Source of the DNA: Aphrophora alni | Lineage: Eukaryota; Arthropoda; Insecta; Hemiptera; Aphrophoridae | Length of the DNA: 64,000 bases | NCBI GenBank assembly: GCA_963513935.1 | Contig: OY740769.1 | Coordinates: forward strand, 105,999,762 to 106,063,761 | Direction of reading: 5' to 3' | In this document: piece after piece, positions 47,219-50,673 of the stretch | How the letters are laid out: each line of letters begins with the position of its first letter | How positions within the stretch are numbered: position 1 is the stretch's first letter | Position numbers and translations under genes: made by a program | Notes under the pieces: generated by a model | What the model was told of the DNA's origin: nothing | Database searches by the model: none | What the model saw: only the letters and a program-made list of their open reading frames with translations

Positions 47219-49675
47219 TATATATATGTGTGCATATATAAACAATATGAAAATGAATATATAACTTGACAAAAAAGAAGAAATATAGCAATTTTAAAAC
47301 ATAAAATTTACTTTAAAAGGTTATGCTGTTTTTTAAAACAAGCTTCTTTGATTTTAATAAACTTATTAATGAAAGTATGCCTACTAACTTTGTGAATTCT
47401 TATGAATTCAACCGCTTATGTTTATGATAAAAGAATAGGTATGGCTGGGTAGTCATAAAAAAAATTCTATCTAGGCCATGGTAACAGGAGACAAAAATTC
47501 CACGGACCCTAGTATAACACGGAATAGATATGATTATGATGTCACATATGTAAATCACATTTTCTAAAAATTACCATGATCAACTTTTTGAAATTGTATG
47601 ACAATTTAGTGAATTATATCAGGTATATAAAATAAAATAATTCAACTCTAAATAAATATTACCATAACTTTATTTTTATTTCAGAACTATAAAATTCCTG
47701 GTGTTAAGGACATTCCAATAGACTTTCGGGTACAGTTAAGAAAGAATGCACCAAACCCAGTGGGTGTTCTACGTTCAAAAGGTGAGATTGTAAAGTTATC
47801 ACTTAATTTACCTGCTAAATTTAAATGTTTATTCTTTTTCATGTTTTACTTTCAAATATTCATTACAAGAAGCTCAGAAATCCTTCTATTTCACACACAC
47901 ACACACAGTTATATACAAAACATTTTGATTTTGTTCAGAGAGTACTATACAACACACATAAGTTATTTACAGAACTAATTCACTTTTAACTAAAATCTTT
48001 TAAGTTTCACTTTAAGCACTGTTCCTTCTGTACAAACATACACTCAGACTTAATATACAATTTATGTTATAGTAATTTTTAATTTTGATTTTTCGCTTAT
48101 ACGTTTTTTTATTAGCAAATATTGAATTTACAAATAATATTTCAAGTGAAAAATATACGACCTAGACTGGGAATCTAGACTGTGAGAGATCTGCGCCCTG
48201 TACTGGGAAGCGACTAGGATAGCTCAATGGTAGAGCATTGGCGCGTAAAGCCAAAGGTCCTGGGTTCGATTCCCAGTCTAGGTCGTATATTTTTCACTTG
48301 AAATATTATTTGTAAATTTATGTTAGGTCTTTGTTGTTGTTGCTGTTATATATTTTTTGTTGTTAATTTTTCAGCAACTGGAGAACCACCATTGTGTATG
48401 AGTGTCGGTGTTCTTTTTGCAGTTAGAAATGCTTTGGAATCTGCTCGAAAAGATGCTGGTCTTAAGGAGGATTGGTTCAGTATTGGTAAGCCATTGCTTA
48501 TATATGAGGTGTAATCAAAAATTTCCTCAATCGCTCAACTATGAATCTCTCAGTAGATTTCATAGCATGTTTCATCTTTGGATTACGCATTTCGTCTCAA
48601 TCGAACTATATTCTGATTAAAAGAAAAATGTGAAATGTTACAACTCCTTTCCCCCTAATGTAGTTAAGTTGAATATATTACAATGTCCCCAAACTTTCTA
48701 CACTTGATGTATTCAAGCTATGAGTGAAGTACTCAATTGATTATAAAATGTTGAAAATGTTTATTTATTGGCCGATTTAAATGAAATTAATACATTCTAG
48801 GATTTTTAAAGCATTAATTAAAAATTCAATATAGTCTTTTACAATTATAATACTTAGCTACTTGCTAAGTTTCATAATTTATAAAAAAAAATTAAATCAA
48901 ATTTTATCAAATTTATATTTATATATTTTTAACATGGTATGTTTGAATTTCACCCTGGTTGTTAAGTACATGTTCCCAAAATTGTTTCTAGATTAATTTA
49001 AAAATTTGGAAATATGTAATCTACAATAAGAGAAGTTGGTTTGTTCTTTTATTTATAATACACTCCATAGTAACCAATGCTAGAGACCGAAATAAATTAA
49101 TGAGCGGAAAAAGTTTCCCCAAAAATAATAAATATAAAAGGCCAAAGAGTATAGGCTACCCCACTTATATTTATACAGTCTCTTTGTTTTTTGATGTTTC
49201 AATACATCTAATAATTATATGGTTGTCACAATCACATTTTAATTATTTTTAAATATCTTCCGATTCGTAATTTTATTTGCAACAAATCTTCACTAACTAT
49301 ATTTTTTCACTTAATATCCATAGATTCAACTGAAATAAAATTTATTAAGTTCCTTGATTTGCTCTGGCTTGATTGATTATTGAGTATACAAAGCTCTATA
49401 TGCCTGTACATTAAACTGCTAAAATTATATTTGCACATTCTTCAGTTTATCTTATAATGTTAAATAATCAATAACTGTAACATAAACAAGATGGATCAGC
49501 TCCATACAATCACTATTTCCTTTTTACATTAAAGTAAAACATAAAACTACTTAAACCCAAGATGTATATTTGTTACTCAATTATGATTTGTTTGGTTGTT
49601 GTTACAGATGCACCTTTTACAGGCGAAAGAATTTGGACTGGAGCTGCAACTTCTTTAAATCAGTATAACTTGTGA
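3740..49675 (+). CDS. Aldehyde oxidase (xanthine dehydrogenase/aldehyde oxidase family), 23 exons seen, 5' exon and one internal exon missing
   Basis: This gene encodes a molybdo-flavoenzyme that oxidises aldehydes or N-heterocycles with O2, normally a cytosolic homodimer. Joining 23 exons with GT..AG borders and matching phases gives about 1164 residues. The order is an N-terminal [2Fe-2S] domain (CLEGGCGSC), a second [2Fe-2S] domain ([17 protein letters not shown]), an FAD domain ([23 protein letters not shown]) and a molybdenum-cofactor domain ([38 protein letters not shown]). The Glu of GEPP is the expected catalytic base. GGGYGCK, MCGKR and WCRAPGSAEG favour aldehyde oxidase over xanthine dehydrogenase. 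Family members are about 1250-1330 residues. The shortfall is explained by an unseen first exon of roughly 10-20 codons and a gap of about 80-90 residues between the exons at 40110-40300 and 42415-42545. Substrate and paralogue identity cannot be told. The introns are packed with transposons. Confidence 0.9.
4348..5416 (+). mobile_element. GC-rich insert, candidate solo LTR
   Basis: This block of about 1.07 kb is clearly more GC-rich than the surrounding intron. It can be bounded as TGTCAAATCC...GTGCCAACA (TG..CA, as in LTRs) and contains CCAAT (near 4573) and ATTGG (near 4599) boxes. No clear target duplication or internal retroviral genes are seen. It could equally be another repeat class. 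Confidence 0.3.
5417..8818. other. Intron sequence around the 6646 exon
   Basis: Apart from the exon at 6646-6806, this is plain AT-rich intron. I see no gene or bounded repeat in it. Confidence 0.5.
6646..6806 (+). CDS. Aldehyde oxidase exon: second [2Fe-2S] domain, first part
   Basis: Acceptor ATTTTTAG, donor CAG/GTACCT. The translation begins [20 protein letters not shown] and contains [13 protein letters not shown], two Cys ligands of the alpha-helical [2Fe-2S] domain. It ends with two bases (AG) of a split Ser codon completed by the next exon. Confidence 0.9.
8819..8978 (+). CDS. Aldehyde oxidase exon: second [2Fe-2S] domain, second part
   Basis: Acceptor TGTTCCAG, donor GAG/GTATAT. 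It reads [20 protein letters not shown], with the remaining two Cys ligands (CRC), then the start of the linker to the FAD domain. The phase matches both neighbours. Confidence 0.9.
9242..9476 (+). CDS. Aldehyde oxidase exon: linker and start of FAD domain
   Basis: Acceptor CTCTTTCAG, donor CATG/GTAAAA. It begins [13 protein letters not shown] and ends [18 protein letters not shown] is the FAD pyrophosphate-binding loop, equivalent to VAGNTGHGVYR in aldehyde oxidases. Confidence 0.9.
9672..9901 (+). CDS. Aldehyde oxidase exon: FAD domain
   Basis: Acceptor ATTTTCCAG, donor AAT/GTAAGT. It completes GNTAHGVYR, then reads [13 protein letters not shown] and [13 protein letters not shown], typical of the FAD-binding type-2 fold, and ends IANVPVRN. 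The next exon continues directly with AGTLAGNL. Confidence 0.9.
10323..11074. repeat. Foldback element with arms of about 115 bp containing a hammerhead-like motif
   Basis: The left arm (10323-10440) and the reverse complement of the right arm (10959-11074) match over most of their length. Outer ends are ATATACTATA.ATA, then GGTTGTCCTCA, CGTAGCTAC, TTTCGCC.ATCACA and AAGCACTAA. The right arm carries the hammerhead-like motif at 10981-11018, and the left arm a degenerate opposite copy. This resembles inverted arrangements reported for Penelope-like elements, but no reverse transcriptase is seen. Confidence 0.6.
10979..11020 (+). ncRNA. Hammerhead-ribozyme-like motif 1
   Basis: CTGACGA, an extra A, a GCCG/CGGC stem II, GAAA, then ACA/TGT pairing and A. 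This follows the order of the hammerhead core (CUGANGA, stem II, GAAA, short stem III, UH). The extra base before stem II and a weak stem I lower confidence in activity. Confidence 0.5.
11263..12224 (-). mobile_element. Mariner/IS630-like element with long terminal inverted repeats
   Basis: The left end TATAGGGTGTCCCATGATTA and the reverse complement of the right end TACCGGGTGTTCCACGAGTC begin inverted repeats of roughly 100 bp. Both also share CTACAAACTTG.CACTTTA further in. TA lies at both borders. The element carries a transposase remnant on the minus strand. Confidence 0.65.
11567..11720 (-). pseudogene. Transposase C-terminal remnant (mariner/IS630-like)
   Basis: Read on the minus strand this gives [20 protein letters not shown] and then [10 protein letters not shown], ending at a stop near 11567. 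WPPRSPD..(P/L).(D/C)(F/Y)FLW is the region of the third catalytic Asp in IS630/Tc1/mariner-type transposases. Upstream coding sequence is not intact. Confidence 0.65.
12494..12521. repeat. (GTT)n microsatellite
   Basis: About nine GTT units in the intron between the exons at 9672 and 13277. Confidence 0.9.
13277..13379 (+). CDS. Aldehyde oxidase exon: FAD domain GTLAGNL
   Basis: Acceptor ATGTTTAG, donor ATTG/GTATGA. It reads [20 protein letters not shown] and then [23 protein letters not shown] is a conserved flavin-contacting segment of the family. Confidence 0.9.
14611..14741 (+). CDS. Aldehyde oxidase exon: FAD domain, middle
   Basis: Acceptor TTTGTTTCAG, donor AAG/GTACAC. The translation [31 protein letters not shown] fits the family's middle FAD-domain segment. 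RTYK joins [16 protein letters not shown] in the next exon without a gap. Confidence 0.85.
14742..17068. other. Intron, nothing firm
   Basis: AT-rich intron. A sequence at 14931 (CAGGATGTTAGAAAAGTATG) resembles the end of a mariner-type element, but no partner end was found. Confidence 0.4.
17069..17197 (+). CDS. Aldehyde oxidase exon: FAD domain [16 protein letters not shown]
   Basis: Acceptor TTTGTTTCAG, donor TTT/GTAAGT. The exon has 43 full codons. [16 protein letters not shown] is a hallmark of insect aldehyde oxidases, and [10 protein letters not shown] follows. Confidence 0.9.
17921..17963. repeat. (AT)n microsatellite
   Basis: About 21 AT units in the intron between the exons at 17069 and 19976. 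Confidence 0.95.
18902..19174. repeat. Snapback: perfect 58-bp inverted repeat around a hammerhead-like motif
   Basis: Positions 18902-18959 are the exact reverse complement of 19117-19174 (outer ends TTCAAGGATAAAATAAAGC). The 157-bp centre holds a hammerhead-like motif ending three bases before the right arm. Perfect identity suggests a recent origin. Confidence 0.85.
19084..19116 (+). ncRNA. Hammerhead-ribozyme-like motif 2
   Basis: CCGATGA, an extra T, GCC-GCAA-GGC stem II, GAAA, ACA-AC-TGT, A. This is the same layout as the motifs at 10979 and 41497. The second core base is C instead of U, which would be expected to reduce or abolish cleavage. Confidence 0.45.
19976..20143 (+). CDS. Aldehyde oxidase exon: end of FAD domain
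   Basis: Acceptor TTATTTTTTAG, donor AAG/GTCAGT. The exon has 56 full codons. It reads [20 protein letters not shown] and then [19 protein letters not shown], the C-terminal FAD subdomain (CO-dehydrogenase flavoprotein C-terminal type). Confidence 0.9.
20144..21482. other. Intron, no gene seen
   Basis: AT-rich intron with no bounded repeat or transposase similarity that I recognise. Confidence 0.4.
21483..21742 (-). pseudogene. DDE transposase remnant ([12 protein letters not shown] type)
   Basis: On the minus strand this reads [20 protein letters not shown], and after a frameshift [20 protein letters not shown], then MHLPPYKT and a stop. NYDET.(I/V)(S/T)D(N/D)PG..K and LPPY.VYK are shared by a transposase-derived family common in insect genomes (DDE_1/pogo-like). 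It is only a fragment and is broken. Confidence 0.6.
22390..22745 (-). pseudogene. Mariner/IS630-like transposase fragment
   Basis: The minus strand reads [30 protein letters not shown] and then VFFEGT. These follow the order D....R..FC..ML, (F)..NG.VNRHN..YW and GP.FF.GT..G.Y in this transposase family. The region around the first catalytic Asp is degenerate (SLTR instead of a TDEA-type sequence). Confidence 0.55.
23382..23547 (+). CDS. Aldehyde oxidase exon: hinge to molybdenum domain
   Basis: Acceptor TTTTATTTCAG, donor TCAG/GTAATA. It reads [20 protein letters not shown] and [16 protein letters not shown]. The family equivalent is ..RP.SSG.Q.(F)..WP..KP..K.E...Q.SGEA.Y.ND. The split Gly codon is completed by the next exon. 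Confidence 0.9.
24265..25300 (-). pseudogene. Jockey-like non-LTR retrotransposon reverse transcriptase remnant
   Basis: Minus-strand pieces in several frames appear in the order expected for a reverse transcriptase: [26 protein letters not shown], then [12 protein letters not shown] (25021 downward), [24 protein letters not shown] and, after a gap, [20 protein letters not shown] and [13 protein letters not shown]. The catalytic F(A/V)DD box reads FTGD, and several frameshifts are needed, so it is dead. No 5' ORF1 is visible. Confidence 0.75.
25769..26514. mobile_element. piggyBac-type MITE with TTAA target duplication
   Basis: Perfect terminal inverted repeats CCCTTTTAGGACCA / TGGTCCTAAAAGGG are flanked by TTAA at 25765-25768 and 26515-26518. 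It is 746 bp with no transposase. Near the right end, GACGAAATATCGTC-type palindromes occur three times, separated by ATGGTCTTTT(A/G)CGCAT. Part of the interior (..GGGAAA..TTTCATAAAG..AACAAAAAT) resembles 58330-58410 in the piggyBac copy, suggesting derivation from a related autonomous element. Confidence 0.85.
27275..27328. repeat. (TA)n microsatellite
   Basis: About 27 TA units; one frame encodes only a Tyr-Ile run and is not coding. Confidence 0.95.
27642..27757 (+). CDS. Aldehyde oxidase exon: start of molybdenum domain
   Basis: Acceptor AAATCTTTAG, donor TTG/GTAAGT. It reads [20 protein letters not shown], the start of the xanthine-dehydrogenase-type a/b hammerhead domain. Confidence 0.9.
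27844..27945 (+). CDS. Aldehyde oxidase exon: a/b hammerhead domain
   Basis: Acceptor AACTTTTAG, donor GAG/GTAAAA. The exon has 34 full codons and reads [20 protein letters not shown], matching the PGV..F..AKDIPG.N.F motif. The intron before it is only 86 bp, the shortest in the gene. Confidence 0.9.
28412..28965 (+). mobile_element. Candidate LTR
   Basis: The block can be bounded TGTAATATCGCGG...TAATACGACA (TG..CA). It has a TATA-like GATATATAAGTGC near 28907 and AATAAA near 28936, 30 bp before the end, the usual layout of an LTR. AATTGGTGAGATC after it could be a primer site. No second LTR or coding region is recognised, so this may be a solo or truncated element. Confidence 0.4.
29500..29547. 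repeat. (TA)n microsatellite
   Basis: About 24 TA units in the intron between the exons at 27844 and 30623. Confidence 0.95.
30623..30836 (+). CDS. Aldehyde oxidase exon: [10 protein letters not shown] segment
   Basis: Acceptor TTTTCTTTAG, donor AAAG/GTGTGC. It reads [20 protein letters not shown], the family's (Y/F)xGQ..G.(I/V)VAxS motif near the molybdenum site, and then [12 protein letters not shown]. Confidence 0.9.
30855..31560 (-). mobile_element. Candidate solo LTR (minus strand)
   Basis: On the minus strand the block runs TGTAATATGCAG...CCCAGCTAACA, with AATAAACTTGTTCTTG about 40 bp from the end, as in many insect LTRs. No target duplication is clear. A 152-codon open frame on the plus strand (31030-31488) has no recognisable similarity and is probably chance. 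Confidence 0.35.
31695..31875 (+). CDS. Aldehyde oxidase exon: molybdenum domain, substrate channel segment
   Basis: Acceptor TTATTTTTAG, donor ACAG/GTGAGA. It reads [20 protein letters not shown] and [24 protein letters not shown]....C and the S.TQWP..Q strand are conserved in the family. The last codon, Arg, is split with the next exon. Confidence 0.9.
32379..32562 (+). CDS. Aldehyde oxidase exon: [10 protein letters not shown] motif
   Basis: Acceptor TTTTCTGCAG, donor GAT/GTGAGT. It reads [20 protein letters not shown] and then [21 protein letters not shown](Y/F)G.K contacts the molybdopterin. The GKR.PC.A.Y pattern is aldehyde-oxidase-like; xanthine dehydrogenases have TG.RHPF here. Confidence 0.9.
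32780..32950. other. Short GC-richer patch, unassigned
   Basis: About 170 bp stand out from the AT-rich intron (AGGGCCTTCACTGAGCCCAG, TCTGTCAGGGGCATG). No ends or coding potential are seen. It could be a fragment of a dispersed repeat. Confidence 0.3.
33448..33941. mobile_element. MITE with mariner/Tc1-like ends
   Basis: The left end TATAGCATGTCCCAAAAAAG and the reverse complement of the right end TATGCAGAGTGTCCCAAAAA begin inverted repeats of about 38 bp that continue to CT(G)..CTATTCATTT. It is about 494 bp with no transposase. Confidence 0.7.
34030..34225 (+). CDS. Aldehyde oxidase exon: WCRAPG segment
   Basis: Acceptor TTATCTCAG, donor CCAG/GTAATA. It reads [20 protein letters not shown] and ends [11 protein letters not shown]. 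The RAPG ending joins [16 protein letters not shown] in the next recognised exon, although the intron between them is 5.9 kb. Confidence 0.9.
34361..34400. repeat. Poly-A run of 40
   Basis: Forty consecutive A residues in the intron after the WCRAPG exon. No retrocopy is recognised just upstream. Confidence 0.95.
35510..35535. repeat. Poly-T run of 26
   Basis: Twenty-six consecutive T residues in the same intron. Confidence 0.95.
36745..38505 (+). mobile_element. Mariner/IS630-like element, decayed
   Basis: A transposase pseudogene sits between imperfect inverted ends. AGAAATGGCAGCTCTCCAAA (from 36780) and the reverse complement of 38445-38475 (AGAAATGCCAGCTCTCCAAA) differ at one base, and the outer part (ACAAACCCGACCTCAAAAGG against TGTAACCTGACCTTAAAAAA) is more diverged. 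A sequence like the left end (TGCCACAAATCCGACTTCAA) also lies at 18475, suggesting another fragment of the family. Confidence 0.6.
37190..38183 (+). pseudogene. Mariner/IS630-like transposase pseudogene
   Basis: Three frames are needed. The first (37212 on) reads [20 protein letters not shown], a helix-turn-helix with the GRPKS linker. The middle part reads [13 protein letters not shown] with the first catalytic Asp, and PRWMIEAH. The last frames read [10 protein letters not shown] with the second Asp and, from 37959, [16 protein letters not shown] with the third, ending QGQHFEYFL at 38183. Frameshifts and stops in between mean no active enzyme is made. The order and motifs match insect DDD transposases of the Tc1/mariner group. 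Confidence 0.8.
39302..39768. mobile_element. pogo/Tigger-like MITE
   Basis: The left end CAGTAGAATCCCTCTAATCC and the reverse complement of the right end CAATAGAACCCTATAATCCG form terminal inverted repeats flanked by TA at 39300-39301 and 39769-39770, as in pogo-type elements. It is 467 bp, has no transposase, and contains a TA microsatellite. Confidence 0.8.
39595..39636. repeat. (TA)n microsatellite
   Basis: About 21 TA units inside the pogo-like MITE. Confidence 0.95.
40110..40300 (+). CDS. Aldehyde oxidase exon: [16 protein letters not shown]
   Basis: Acceptor TTCTTTTTAG, donor AAG/GTTAGT. It reads [20 protein letters not shown] and ends with AIEQFNK. In relatives about 80-90 residues (NRW..RG.. 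to ..GGIEMGQG.. to ..TGG) should follow before the next visible exon. They are not found. Confidence 0.9.
40556..40923. mobile_element. MITE in the intron that should hold the missing exon
   Basis: Inverted ends of about 45 bp: AAAACACCACTTGATCAAAA..TGTCCCCGCCAAGTTTGTTTTAG and the reverse complement of AAAACAAACTTGGTGGGGACATTTTTACCCG. It is about 370 bp with no transposase; the class is unclear. Confidence 0.7.
41497..41540 (+). ncRNA. Hammerhead-ribozyme-like motif 3
   Basis: CAC, CTGACGA, extra A, GCCG/CGGC stem II with an 8-nt loop, GAAA, ACA-GC-TGT, A, GTG. CAC and GTG can pair as stem I, so this is the best formed of the three copies. It shares CTGACGAAGCCG, TGTGATCGGCGAAACA and CTGTAG with the motif at 10979. 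Confidence 0.55.
42415..42545 (+). CDS. Aldehyde oxidase exon: [17 protein letters not shown]
   Basis: Acceptor GATCTGGCAG, donor CATAT/GTAAGT. It reads [17 protein letters not shown] and then [20 protein letters not shown], matching A...AC..L..RL.P....NP...W..L. It starts at phase 0, and the exon at 40110 ends at phase 0, so a missing exon or exons between them must be a multiple of three. Confidence 0.88.
42546..45304. other. Introns around the 43026 exon
   Basis: Apart from the exon at 43026-43116 I see no gene. The stretch 43960-44170 contains short near-repeats (GG..GGATC.ACAC/ACC) and A runs, but nothing that can be named. Confidence 0.4.
43026..43116 (+). CDS. Aldehyde oxidase exon: [19 protein letters not shown]
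   Basis: Acceptor TTATTATTAG, donor TTG/GTAAAT. It reads [20 protein letters not shown] and [14 protein letters not shown]....EV.ID.LTG.H is conserved. The split Met codon (AT/G) from the previous exon is completed here. Confidence 0.88.
45305..45466 (+). CDS. Aldehyde oxidase exon: [20 protein letters not shown]
   Basis: Acceptor TGATCATAG, donor TGG/GTAAAT. The exon has 54 full codons. [20 protein letters not shown] and the ending GQLLTNRTW are strongly conserved and contact the molybdopterin. Confidence 0.92.
45690..45774. repeat. (TTTG)n/(TG)n microsatellite
   Basis: TTTG units pass into TG and TCTG units over about 85 bp. Confidence 0.95.
46399..46740 (-). other. Unrecognised open frame, possibly a repeat-derived fragment
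   Basis: The minus strand has a frame of about 110 codons without a stop, with a basic start ([20 protein letters not shown]) and then an acidic stretch ([20 protein letters not shown]). It ends at 46399. I do not recognise it. It lies inside an aldehyde oxidase intron on the opposite strand, has no clear promoter or splice partners, and may be a piece of a transposon protein. Confidence 0.25.
47127..47216. repeat. (TA)n microsatellite, 90 bp
   Basis: Forty-five TA units, the longest simple repeat in the window. Confidence 0.95.
47685..47781 (+). CDS. Aldehyde oxidase exon: [16 protein letters not shown]
   Basis: Acceptor TTATTTCAG, donor AAAG/GTGAGA. It reads [20 protein letters not shown] and then [12 protein letters not shown], the near-invariant stretch before the catalytic GEPP. 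Confidence 0.92.
48125..48318. repeat. Snapback: perfect 51-bp inverted repeat around a tRNA-like sequence
   Basis: Positions 48125-48175 are the exact reverse complement of 48268-48318. The right arm contains the 3' part of the tRNA-like sequence (from the T loop through the acceptor strand) and its 3' flank; the left arm is an inverted copy. The 92-bp centre holds the remaining tRNA-like body. It lies in the intron just before the GEPPL exon. Confidence 0.9.
48213..48284 (+). tRNA. tRNA-like sequence, anticodon loop reads GTA (Tyr) if folded canonically
   Basis: A-box-like TAGCTCAATGG and B-box GGTTCGATTCC are both present at normal spacing. D arm GCTC/GAGC, anticodon stem TTGGC/GCCAA with loop GCGTAAA, and T arm CTGGG/CCCAG are all paired. 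The acceptor stem has one A-A mismatch, and position 33 is C instead of the near-universal U. No intron is present, although Tyr tRNA genes in animals usually have one. A tRNA pseudogene or tRNA-derived SINE head is therefore at least as likely as a working gene. Confidence 0.5.
48375..48485 (+). CDS. Aldehyde oxidase exon: catalytic GEPPL
   Basis: Acceptor ATTTTTCAG, donor TATTG/GTAAGC. It reads [20 protein letters not shown] and LESARKDAG. The Glu in GEPP is the active-site base in this family, so this part of the active site is intact. Confidence 0.92.
48486..49607. other. Last intron, nothing seen
   Basis: Plain AT-rich intron with no gene or bounded repeat. Confidence 0.5.
49608..49675 (+). 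CDS. Aldehyde oxidase last exon with stop
   Basis: Acceptor TTGTTACAG. It reads [19 protein letters not shown] and ends YNL followed by TGA at 49673-49675. Length and position match the family C-terminus, so the 3' end is complete. Confidence 0.9.
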
Positions 49676-50673
49676 TTTACTTTTAAATTAGTTGTGCTGT
49701 CTTTATTCCTCTTTTTTTGTTTACATAATTATATAAAATATGCATATAAAAAGAAGTAAAATTCAGAGTAAAAATAGTTGAATTTTGTTGTATGTTATAA
49801 AGGAAAACTAGCACCATGATTACCAATACCTTACATTATGGGTTGACAACTTGTGTTGCGGTTGTATATAGGTTACTAAACAAAATGATTGAACATAGAT
49901 AATTCGTTTTCCTCTATAGAATAGATGCTACGATAAAATTCCATTATACTATATTCAAATTTTAATTCTTACACAAAAGATATTGATAAATATTCAACTG
50001 TGGCTGATATCATAAAATATATTGTGAATTTCACCATAGTACTCTTTGAAGTTTGTATCGTATTTTGTATTTTAAAATGAAAAATGTGTAACTTCCTCTA
50101 AAACAAATATTAATTTAGGAAGGAATAGCTAATATTAATTTATGAAAGGATATATAACTAAATCTAAATTTGTTATACAAAAAGATCAAAATCCGAAAAT
50201 TAGACTTATAATACATAGCAAACTACCTAATTAGGGAAGGGAATTTTTAAAATTGCATGAAAATGCAGTTTTCAGAAAAAATAAATGTCTAGCGCATATG
50301 TAGAGCTGAAAGGAATTAAATAGTGAAAAAAACTTCACTAAGCTAAAGTTCAACTTTTAAAATGTAAAGTAATCACAATATTGTAACAAACATTCGGACA
50401 TGCAGACACCTATGGCCATGTGGTTACTGATTTGTCTTTAGATGGGTTCAAACAAAAAATTGTACATCCCTCGCATAAGAAAAAAGTTGTCCTATAAAAT
50501 TAATTGAAATCTATTTTCGATCATATAATTAGAGTTTTATTTATATACAATAAAATTTTTTATCCAAATTAGATACAAGATTGAAGTGAGCACTCTGTCA
50601 CCAATGTGTCACCTCTAAAGGTCCATGTTACCACAAAACTTTGTGTAATGTGTAAGGTTCAAGATAGAGAGTG
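49676..50673 (+). other. Likely 3' UTR and downstream spacer
   Basis: No AATAAA lies close to the stop. The first exact AATAAA hexamers are at 50280-50285 and 50549-50554, so the 3' UTR could be 0.6-0.9 kb unless a variant signal is used. No gene is seen in this spacer. Confidence 0.4.

Noticed and set aside
3740..49675. Xanthine dehydrogenase instead of aldehyde oxidase
   Set aside because: The molybdenum domain has GGGYGCK, MCGKR and WCRAPGSAEG rather than the GGFGGKETR, TG.RHPF and FRGFG patterns of xanthine dehydrogenase. The call is by motif only.
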